NCBI GenBank assembly: GCA_964023205.1
Contig: OZ026844.1
Location: 8,160,416-8,224,415 of the forward strand
Reading direction: 5' to 3'
Origin: Lutraria lutraria
Taxonomy: Eukaryota; Mollusca; Bivalvia; Venerida; Mactridae
DNA length: 64,000 bases
The notes beneath the pieces were generated by a model. That model saw only the letters and a list, made by a program, of their open reading frames with translations, made no database searches and was not told the DNA's origin. The stretch's first letter is position 1; every line of letters starts with the position of its first letter. Shown here one piece after another: positions 15,001 to 27,000 of this stretch. The position numbers were made by a program, and so were the translations under genes.

Positions 15001-18000
15001 AATAGGCCTGGTGTCTCCCAGCATAATTGCTAAAACCAAGGAAATTCTAAATTATTTCAGCAGTCTAGCCAGAAATTCAAAACATTGTAAGTATAAAAAA
15101 ATCTTTTGTTCACAGTCAGTTTTTGATGCAAGATGATTATAAAAAATCGGGCATTTCAAAAATAGCTATGCCTACTAATTTCATAAGACAAATCCTCAAA
15201 CCTTAATTGAAAATTCCATTGATATAACTACTGTAACAAGCATATGCACAACATGTAATGCAGCTTTCATTTATCGAGCAGTCAGGCCAAATAACAGTCA
15301 GGCTCCATGTAGCCTTCTTAGAGACACTGTATTAGCTACCGGTACAGTCAGGCCAACATTACCCACATTGATAGTAACTAGTCTGCTTTTACCCATACAT
15401 CCATCATCTGCAGATGATTGTCAATGCAAAGCACAATTTACAATACTCTGTACAACATCATCATTAGCCAGACAAAATATTTTTACAATGTAAACAGGTA
15501 AATCTACCACAACCCTCCACTTACGTTTCTCTAATCCCTTAACCTCTAATTTCCCAATTATAAGTTTAGGAACAACATTTGCGGTAACAGGAGATTTAGG
15601 AATTTCTTTATTATCCAATTCAATTTTAAGCTTGTGTGGACCTAGCTGCTTTGGTGTAAATGCACTTTCATAACCACCAGGAACTTTTCTGGTGGGTACA
15701 AATGAGGTTTGACCAGCAGGGTTTGTGCAAATTACTTTGCAATGTGCATCTTCTTTTCCTGTTGCCTTAGTAACGATGGACACTGGCCTAGTTTCATCCA
15801 CTTCGACAGCTGCAAAGAATTAATTTAAGTTTATCTTACTACACCATGAATCCGGAATTAGTCGTTAAGAAGTGCTTTAAAAATAAGGACAAATTATAAA
15901 TTTACCCACAACACATAGATTCCTAGACTCATGTAAATACATGTAAGGTATGTTTGACACTTTTTTAAACATCTTTGTCCAGGGCCAGCAAAATCTGGAT
16001 TTAATTTACTTATCCGTTTTGCCATAAGCATTTCTCAACTTGTCCATATAATATTTATAAATTCTGGAAAATTTCACTTGTCCGTACAGGCTGCGGGACA
16101 ACCTGGGCAATACGGACAATTGATTTTGCCATCCCTGTTTGTGTTTTTCTTTGACACTGCATATTTCAATACAATAGTCATTTTGATAAAGTATAGCTCC
16201 TCAAAAACAGTCTTCAATAATGTGCTTGTCGTAGTTTGTCTAATTTTTAAAAGGACAAGAGCAAATCTATGTGTCTCGGTCATCAAAGGAAAATGGAAAA
16301 TTCAGAAGTAGCACACTCCATTAGTCATAATACTCAATTTATTAACTTAGTATATGGGAAAGTAGAATAATAAATGCTTCAAAGAAAGCAGGCCATACAA
16401 AAGCTGTATGCATGATTTTTTAATGATTTTTTTTCCATTTGTCATGAAAATTATGATGAAATCACACTTGTAACACCAAACTAATTATATATATATATTT
16501 ATTACAGACACACCACAAATTTATGAAGTGTTGACCATTAGTGTTTTACAAGAGATATATATCTATGACAACAGGGGGGATAACTTTCACAATACCAACA
16601 CTTACGTTTATCAAGTCCCGAGACTTCAACTTTGCCCAAATCAAGGGTTTTCTCAACATCTACTTTGAATGGTGATTTTGGCACTGGTTTATTGTCCACA
16701 TCAACAGACACAGTGTGAGGACCAGTAACCTCAGGTGCAAAAGTGGCTTCAAAGCCTTCAGGTGTCTTCTTTGTTGGTAAATCAGTTTTTTTACCATTTG
16801 GATTGGTGGCCACAACTTTGCAAGGAACATCTGGTGTTTTTGGTGTGTGAGTTAGAATATCAATCTTTCTCTTTTCTCCTGGCTCCACAGCTGAAAGGTG
16901 TAGTGAAGAAATGGATAAGCTTTAACTGCATGCAAAAGAACAATGATTACAAAACAGAACGTATAGTAACAATGCAATCATATCTCAAATGGCATTTGAT
17001 CTGAAAAATCTAGGGTGCTTACAGGTATATTCCACCTAAATGATAACACATTTTATGTAGAAACAAATACATTTATTGAAAGTGCACTCTTCTGCAAATA
17101 TTTCAGCTAATTCATAATGAAGTAAAGAAATGTTTCAAGGGTGTTACGTTGATCAAGGACAATTTATACCAAAATAAAGAAGAGGAAGCAAACATGAGAC
17201 ACCAGCTTGATCATATCTAAAGTTCCTTAGAGAAAGTATAAAGAATAGGAATATCCTCTAACAAGTTAACTTACGAGTTTCAAGGCCTTTCACTTCAACC
17301 TTAGATACATCAACAGTAGGTTTGACCTCAACAGAGAATGGAGAACCAGGTACTTCCTTTCCATCTTGTTCAACCTTGACCTTGAATGGGCCATCTTCCA
17401 ATGGAGCAAATAATCCTTCAAATCCATCTTTGACCTTCTTAGTTGGAACATCAGAAGGTTGGCCTTTAGGATTTGTTGCTGTTATCTTGCCTGGAGCATC
17501 TGGTTTACCACCAGTTACAGTGATTGGTCTCTTCTCACCAACATTCACAGCTAAAATATCATTAACAAGAGGTATAATGATTGCGTATCACTCAATGATT
17601 TGAGTAACAAGCACATTACTTAAAATGTTTTTATAATCTACATTTTCAAATTTAAACATACAAGAAATACTTAAAACATCCAGTAAAAGTATGTGTGCTT
17701 GCTTTATATTCTAGTAGAAAAATAATAGTTGAAATCAGATACTTACGAGATTCAAGACCTTTAACAGTAACTGGCTTCTCTTTACCCTTTGGTACAACAT
17801 CCACAGGGTATGGTGACTTTGGTACTTCCTTTCCAGCAAAGTCAACCTTAATCTTATGTGGACCTACTTCAAGAGGAGCATACAAAGCCTCATAACCTTC
17901 TGGTGTCTTCTTTGTAGGAAGTTCTGCTGTGTCACCTTTAGGACCAACTGCGGTAACCTTGCAAGGTGCCTCTGGCTTTCCAGTGGATGCTGTGTTGATT

Positions 18001-21000
18001 TCAATAGGTCTTTTCTCACCAACTTCAATTGCTGTAATAAAGAGAACATTAAATATTCCAGTTTATACTTTCTACTTAAATTTCCATTGTATGTAAAAAA
18101 AAGAGTACCATCGTCAAACCTTTGTTAACACTCAGAAAAAATATCAGCAAAGTTTTTGCCAGTTTCAATGTCACCCTTTCTTATACATTGCAAAACCTGC
18201 AGTCCAAACAATTTATCAGCCTGGGGCTAAACAAAACTTCATTGGCAATATGTAGGAACAATTGTTCATGGATTCTAACAGAGTAAAACAAACACTTCTC
18301 AGAAAAGCCACTTGGCTGCAGAGTTAATATACAGTCTAATCAGTGAACAAAGGTCACCCTTAGGAAAGACAATTTCCAGCCTTTATTGGCAGGTGGCCTT
18401 CATTTGAATGGCCTTTATTCAGAAGTGTCTGCAATCACAGGTTTGACTGTACGTATAAGGAAAAAACCAAGCCAAATACATTACAAATAACAACCAAAAT
18501 AACTTACGTTTTTCAAGTCCCTTAACTTCAATTTTCCTTCTCTCTAACTTTTCTACCTCACAAGTGATTGGAGAGTCTGGAATTTCCTTTCCATTGTATT
18601 CGATCTTGAAGACATGAGGCCCTGCTTCATTTGATGTAAAGAATGTTGAAAAGCCAGTTGGTTCCTTGTCAACCTTGGGTTCAAAAGAACGACCCTTAGG
18701 ATTCTGAACTGTAATTTTACATTTAGGCTCAGGAGCAAACTTGTTGGGTTTGGCCGCTGCGGTTACATTGACCTTAATATCCCTCTTTTCACCCATCACC
18801 ATTGCTGAAAATGATAAACTTTGATGATTATGTTCATTCAGTAAAATAAAACCTAGTTACACGGAGAATGGGGGGGGGGTAGTTAACATTAGAATAAATG
18901 TTTTATGACTGTTTAAAAAATTAATGTATGGAAAATAATTTCATTAGCAAATCCAACTACTTTGTTTATATCAAATTTTACGCCCCTTTTCAATAGTCAG
19001 AGGTATATGAGGCATACAGTTCATCAAACCATTGTTCCTGGGAAGTACCAGTATTAGACTTCCATCCTTCTCAATCAACTGCTTAAATCCAACTGCTCAG
19101 TCCAGTAAAGCATCTGAATAATTCTCTCATCCAATGTTTTCCATAAAGTTTAAAAAAAGTTCCTATCATAAAGATGTATACACTTACGAGTATCCAGTCC
19201 TTCAACCTCAATTCTCTGCTCAAACTTGACGACCTTGACTGTGAATTCAGATCCAGGCACTTCCTGACCTGCAGCCTCGACCTTGATCTTATGATCTCCA
19301 AGGTCAGTCGGTGTGAAGAATGTTTCCTCACCATCAGGTGCTTTACTTGTGAATAATTCAGTGGTAGCACCCTTTGGATTGGTGACATGTACCCTACATG
19401 GGATATCCTTCTTGCCTGTTGATGTCGTAACAATAGAAATCTTACGCTTTTCGCCAACCATGATTGCTGAAAAAATTATCAAGAAAAATTGAATCATTCG
19501 CATAATTTATCCTTCTTTTGGTATGCATAAAAATGGCAAAACTTAGAAGAGAAAACAATAAAATTAATATTCAAACCAAAACAGTTTAGTTGGATAATAG
19601 CTTTGCAAGTTTTTGCATCAATCTACAATTAAATGATCAAATTAAATCTACACTTACGTTTTTCAAGGCCTTTGACCTTTACACCAGATATGTCTAATGC
19701 TTCCACCACAACAGTAAATGGTGAGTTAGGTACCTCCTTTCCAGCAAAAGTGACCTTGACCTTATAGGTCCCCTTTTCCTTTGGAGTGAAATAAGCATAA
19801 TATCCTTCAGGGAACAGTTCGGTTGGGATTTCATCAGTCTTGTCTTTAGGTGAAGTAGATGTAACACCACATGGAGCATCGACACGTCCTGTGTCCTTGG
19901 TTACTATGGTGACCTTTCTAGTCTCACCCAATTGAATTGCTGTAAAAAATTATTCCATATTATCAACCGCTAAGGAATATCTAGAAATTGCTTATATCAC
20001 AAATTAATGTGCATGCTGTATCATTAAATTTTGCTGTCAACAATTTAGAAGAATGAAAATTTCAACAATATTGCTTTGTACACATCTGTATTTCATTAAT
20101 TATGTGTACAAATCTATCAGCAAAAAATATACATATTATACATATAACTTACGTGTTTCTAGGCCAGTGACAGTAACCGTAGAAACTTCAATCTTTTCAA
20201 CCATAACTTGAAATGGTGAGTCAGGAATCTCTTTGCCATCATATTCAACTTTAACAACATGTGGTCCTTTGTCCCAGGAAGAAAATGTTGTCTCAACACC
20301 ATTAGGGACTGGCTTTGTCTTAAGTTCAGATGTACGACCTTTAGGGTTAGTCATTGTCAATGTAACTGGAGCATCCTTCTTTGGTGCTTTAGATGTGTCT
20401 ACAGTGACTGGACGTTTCTCACCAGGTGCAACAGCTATAGAATAATTAGAAAATTAACTATCAGACAGATGGACCTATAAAAACAACTTCACAATCTAAA
20501 TCATTTCACACATTTAAAAGATCTTCTTTGCAGAAGTTTGAACACAAAAAATGTAATAAATTCAATCATAAACATCAGGTTTAAGTACCTAAGAAGAACT
20601 TTACCATTACTGTTAATTAGGACAAACTGTAAATCAGTTATCGTTCATATTTTTAATTTTTATGCAAAATATCATGACACTCTGCTTTGTGCACTTGTGA
20701 TACATTGCATAAGTTTTGAATTTGAACGATAATCAATATTCATATCAACAAAATGATTAACAAAAAAACTTACGAGTTTCGAGTCCTTTAACAGTAACAC
20801 CTCCATCACCAGGCGCTGGAGCTGCTTTGGTTTGTGGGGCTTTCTTTGGCTCAATCTTCTCTGAAAGAACATGTGAACATGTGTCAATAAAAAAAAAAAA
20901 TCCAAATGTCTTCATCACAGAAAATGGCTCACATTAACGAAACTGATTATATTTTGCGAACACTTCAATTTACCAGTTAAATATAAGTCAAACCTCTGAA

Positions 21001-24000
21001 CAAAGGCCACCCTTGGGTAAGACAAAATGTGGCCTTTATTGACAGGTGACCTTTATTCAGAGGTCATTTTGTTCTTCATAATCAATGACGGTTTTAAGAA
21101 CGGCCTTTATTCACAGGGTGGCCTTTATTTGGATGTTGTCACTAACACAGGTTTGACTGTATTTAAGAATAATTCCCGAAAATAAAAGATAATTTCATTG
21201 TAACAAATTTGAGCCAAATCATGAAATATTCACTTACCATCTTGCTCAACAGGTTTGTCAGTCTTTGGTTTTCCTTTGCCTTCTTCAACTGGAACTTTGA
21301 ATGGTGATTTAGGCACTTCTTTAGATGCATACTCAACTTTGACTGTGTGTTCCCCTGGCTGCTTAGGGGTAAAATTGCAAACATAACCTTCGGGATTTTT
21401 CTCAGTAGGAAGGTCTTCCTTTACACCCTTTGGAGTGGTTACTGTGACCTTACATGGAAGATCTGGTTTACCGGCATCTTTAGTGATAATGCTGACTGGT
21501 CTAGTTTCTCCAAGTGGGATTGCTGCAAAATATGATGAAGAGTTATGAGAACAGAAAAAGAGCTGTCTTATTAAAATATTTTACCATGTATAATTTTATT
21601 ATAAGGTATTAGGACCCCTAATACTGTACATTCCTGGTGTATCTGCTCCATAATACACAAAACTGTTAACATTATAAAATTAATATTGCCAAATTGCCAT
21701 TATTACTTTGATAGTTACCTCAAATACTGTAATCTATTTTTTTGTAAGAGTTGTTGCCCTTGTTGAAAAATAGAAAATTTTAAATAGAAATCTAAGGGTA
21801 AATCAGTTTCTATCATGGTAACCCATAAAAATAATAAACATTTCCAAAATTCGTCTGACCAATTTTGAGAAAAAAAATTGCGAGTTAGGATCCTAAAACC
21901 TTAAGTTCAACAAACACTGTCAGTCAGGAATTATAATTAACGACTTCATACTGTAAAAATACATTTTCTAAGAAATCTGTTATTCTAGTGATAATCTATT
22001 GACATCTCTGCTCAAATCTACTTAAAACAATATTGTAACAATATGAAAATATATGATAAAGATTTCTTGTAAAGACACTTGCATGTTAACTGACTTACGT
22101 TTCTCAAGTCCTTTCACAAGTACAGCATTGATATTGACTTTGTACACTTCAACACTGAAAGGTGAGTCAGGGACTTCCTTGGAATCATATTCAACCTTGA
22201 CCTTGTGTATTCCTGTATCCCATGGAGTGAATACAGCCTCGTAACCTTCAGGGACTGGTTTGGTTTTCAGGCTGGTTGTTCTACCTTTTGGATTGGCAAC
22301 ATTGATTGTGCAAGAAGCATTCTTCTTTGTAGCCTTTGTGGTAACCACAATAATTGTCCTCTTTTCTCCAGTAGGAATCGCTGTAAAGAAAATAGTTGCT
22401 TTCTGATTTGCATTGACCTTCATAAATTTACATTGACCTTCATAAATTTACATTGACCTTCATAAAAATTAGTACATAAGTTATCATTTTTATTCATTCA
22501 TCTGTTGTTTTAATGGCCCATGCAACAGCTATGGTCATTTCAGAGCCGCCCCAGAGAGGGAGATAAGATACAGGAGAACAGGGCATTTATATCCCTACTC
22601 TTTTCAAATAGTTTATCTTTGTTCTTTATCGTGTCTGGTGTAAAGGACCAATACAAGCCTCAACTTTTTTCCTGTGATTTTTCTAGACACTGTACTTGGC
22701 TTGGCAATTGGGATGGGGACACTGAGAAAGTCTCTGAGACATTTGAAAGGCAGCACCGTGAATCTAACCCATGACCTTAAGGCTAAGTAGTCCAGCGCAT
22801 TACCACTCAGTCAACAAACACCCCTACATAAATTATCTACATACTACATAGAGTATATTTTTAATAAATCTCTGTCAAAATATTTTAAATGAAACAACAC
22901 TTACGTGTATCAAGTCCTTTAACAGTGATTTCAGCAGTTGGTTCATCTTTCTTAGCACCCTTAGTACCCTTGGGCACAACTTCAACATCAAATGGAGAGT
23001 TGGGTACTGGTTTGCTATCGAAATTAACATCCACTTTATGTGGCCCCTGATCAGTAGGGGTCCATGTAGTAGTGTACCCTTCAGGGGTCTTTTTCATTGG
23101 AAGTTCTACAGTCTTCCTCTTTGGTGTGGTGACAGTGACCTTGCAAGGAGCATCTTTCTTTGGCATAGAAATTGTGATTACTTCAATAGGACGTGCCTCA
23201 CCAACCTCGACAGCTGTAAATCATATGTATAAAATCTTATATTATATTATTAAATAACTCTTCAAATACAAATGAAGGCGCAACCACTTACATAATGCAT
23301 AGTTGAAGTGACTTCAGTATCACCAACAAACCCATAGAATAAAACAAGAGCACTGCAAGCGGTGCCAATGCTCGTCTGTTCACTTACTAGGTGATATTTA
23401 TCCACCTATGAAGATTCAATTTGCTACCTTTCTGAGTTATGAGCTACATTAAAGTTTTCACACTGACATAGACTATGCTGACAACCCAGTTATCTCAATG
23501 ATTTGACTTTTTCTTCGAAAACAGCCGAGTTAATAAAACTTATCTCTTTAATAAAGAAAGCAAATACGTGCAATTAAGCATATAACTAAAACTTGTCATA
23601 ATGAATAATAACCCATAAAGATTTGCTTCCGAAAGAAATTAATATTAGTTTCATGAAAGACTTTCTAAAGAATGACTTTTACAAGAAATATGACTGTTAG
23701 CTTACGTTTATCAAGGCCCTTCACTTCAATCTGTGGTAGTTTTACACCAGCTGCTAAGACCTCAACTGTGAAGGGTGACCCTGGTGCTGGTTTATTGTTG
23801 TAGGTCACTGTGACCTTGTGTGTGCCAGATTCCAGGGGCTTGAAATCGGCTGTATAGCCATCTGGTGTCTTAGTTGTTGAAATTTCTACTGTCTTCTTCT
23901 TTGGTGTAATCACAGTTACTTTGCAAGGCAAATCCTTCTTCTTTTCAGCCGTTGTTATAATAGTGATTTTGCGAGTTTCACCAAGAGGTATAGCTAGAGA

Positions 24001-27000
24001 AGTTGGATCAGTTTAGAAAAAATGTTGCATTCAACGCAAGGCGCTTGAAGCAACTTAAAACAGCCAACTTACCATCATGCAAACAGCATTCAGAAACAAT
24101 TATTCCTGCAACAAATTCATTGTAAAACAAGGACAAACAACTCTAGTATCAATGTGCCAAAGTTAATACAGTATTATTCCCCTTTTGTCAGATTTAAACA
24201 TGTTTGCTGAAAACACATAAACTGAAAATAAAAGGTTTGGTTTTTATTCACATTTCACAAACAATGTTTGTTTCAGTTGGCAAAAAGCCAAATGAATGGT
24301 AGGGATTCGGTAGGGTAGGCAATCTGAAAGAGACATTAAATGACAACTTGTATTAGATGGAAGAGAATGCAAGCATGACAGGTGGATTAAAATGTCAGAG
24401 ACGGCACACGGCTTGGCTCAAGTTCATCGAAACTTACGAGTCTCAAGTCCTCGTACAACTACTCTCGTAACTTCTACAGTGATTTCAACCGTAACGGTGT
24501 ATGGTGATTTTGGAAGAGGCATACTAGCATAGGTCACTTCAACCTGATGCTCTCCGACCTCTGTAGGAGTGAACAAGGCCGAATAGCCTTCGGCTGTCAC
24601 TACAAGACTCAGTTGAAGCATCTTCTTGGAAGGCATAATGATAGTGATGGTACAGGGAGCATTTTTCTTTGTGACATTCTTAGTCACAACATAGATGGTA
24701 CGATTCTCTGTAAGCTTAATTGCTAAGATAAAATGTAGAGAAGTAAGGTTTATGGATTAATTGATTGTATAAATAATACACAAAGTCTAATGCATAAAAG
24801 AGGAAAATCCACTGGAGACATAAGAACCTTAGCTAATAGATATATACGAAGCAAAAAAATATGATTAAAAGGTGTAGATCTATATAAAATATCAATTTTA
24901 CTATCAGAACTATTTAGTGATACATTTCTCTGAAAGTATTTAAATACCATGATGGTTTCATCTTAAAAGAATAATCTAAATTTAATAAATTTTTAGTAAA
25001 TATTCTAAAAACAAATAAAATATTTAACTGAAGGTTTTATTACAAAATACTTTCAGATCGTATTACTAATATTTAAAAAAATAAACACCCTGAAAATGAA
25101 CAGTAACTATATGAGTACATGTACTTATATAACATATATAATATAAATATAACAATGAAGAATAAACAGGTGGATTATTGGAATAATCATCCAGGTCCTC
25201 TTCGTAATGTGTTTATTACCGCCTGTAAAAAAATTTCATTGCAGTCATAATAGTCTTTAGAGTGTTTATGATTTAATCTTATAATGAAAATCATACAGAG
25301 GTATGAAATTATGTTACCATGGTGATGCACTAATGTTTGAAATTCACCCAACAACAGGATTCTAGATGCTTCCATTCATATGGAATATGGAAAATTAAAT
25401 GGTAACATATGTTCAACCTCCATTAACGAGAGACATAAAGAATAGCTTACGAGTTTCAAGTCCCTTCACAGTGACCTTGCTAAGGTCAATGCTAGATTCG
25501 ACCTTGACCTTGATCGGTGACTGTGGTACTTCCTTGGTAGCGAAGTATACTTGAACAGTGTATGTGCCTGGTGTTGTTGGTTCATATTCAACTCTGAATG
25601 TGCCATCCTTATTGTCCTTGGTGTTACATGGTACATCTTTACCCTGATCATCAGTAAGGGCAATAGCTACTTGACCTACAGAAGTAAAATCAAAGTACTG
25701 AAAGTACTAATGGAAAAAGTAATGTAGAAAAACGTAGTGCTTCGATCTGCATAAAAATTTATGCCTGCCGAGCGAATGATCGCTATGGAAATCATTCATT
25801 TTTAGAACCATATTAGAAACCTCACAATGGATACTATGAAATGGAGATAAATTATACAGCAAAAATAAAAGGCACTGCAATTCCCAATCCAATTAAATCA
25901 AAGGACTGGAGGTTACAATTGTAGTACAAGCTACCATAATTATATCCAAACATTTTTTTGTAAATATATATAAATATTATACCAATACAATGGCTGTATC
26001 ATTTTTTAACCACACAAATGACAAAGTTTCCAGCAAATGAGATTAACAGTCTTGGAATTTGCACCAGATCTGTACCAAGAATAATTATCATCGGCAAAAA
26101 CTTGAGAAATAGAAAAAATCAAGTATGTCTACCATAACTTTTGCACATTGACAGTAATTACCAGCATGTCATATGAGAATGCTACATGAATGTTTATGAC
26201 ATTTACCTATGCACGAATGAATAAGCAAAATGTTTTGTATACAAAAAAATATTCAGCATTTTTTCTTCCAAGAGACAAACAAAATGCTGACAAGGGTTTC
26301 ACTGTCGGAGACTTGATATGAGAATATACACTTATTGCTTTCCGTGGGCCTTTTGTGGTATTGTGTCAGTTTTGGTCATACTGTACGTATAATATTTATG
26401 TATAACATATCATTACAATGTAAATTGCTTAATTGCTAGAACAGGAAAATATAGAGAAGAAAATCATTACCAGGTCCGGCATCTTTGCAGTCGACAGTGA
26501 AGTAAGTTGTGACATAAGTCTTAACCCCCTTTTCTACACCAGGTCCATAAACCTTGACCTTGCCTGGGTTGCATTCCTGGGTGACATTTACCTAGAGAAA
26601 AAAATAAAAACTAAAATATAAAAATTGTGCACCTTTTATCATACTCAAGAGCCAATCTTTACTATTGACAGACATAGTAATTTTAAAAATTCCAAATCTA
26701 ACAAACGATGTTTGTTTTGATGTTCATTTGAGATTTATGCCCCTCTCCAATAATCAGAGTCATATGAGTTAGACAGTTCACCTAACCATTGTTCCTGGAA
26801 AGAACTAGTACTAGATTCCTATCCTCCGTAAGCAATCTTAACAAAAGAAAAAAGAGCAACTTCTTACCCTGAAGGGGCTCTTTGGAATGCCAACAGTTCC
26901 CCATGTAATGATGATGGTGTGAGATATGGCCATCTTGGCTGTGTATTTGCAGGTGTAGGTGTTATCTTTGTTGTCTTTAACTGTGACTTCAACTGGTTTA

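Larger units (their letters stand above)
9198..24722 (-). repeat. Tandem array of 18 one-domain, phase 1-1 filamin-repeat exons
   Basis: Eighteen homologous exons of 276-309 nt plus one 87-nt linker exon lie head to tail, separated by introns of 191-1,327 nt. Each encodes one complete filamin-type Ig domain from the start of strand A to the linker before the next domain. Shared features in order: P[IV]xxGEx[41 protein letters not shown] and VKGLExP. The junction codon is always C|CN, giving Pro. The 3' members, together with the first domain of exon w29, look most alike; the 5' members are more diverged. The closest canonical relative is vertebrate repeat 8. Confidence 0.93.

Noticed and set aside
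8520..23232. Many plus-strand open frames opposite the filamin exons
   Set aside because: They are antisense shadows of the strongly coding minus-strand exons, with no family resemblance of their own.
9198..25454. Apparent RK residues at the end of each array domain when read straight through
   Set aside because: These codons are the splice donor (C|GTAAG) and not protein; the spliced residue is Pro.
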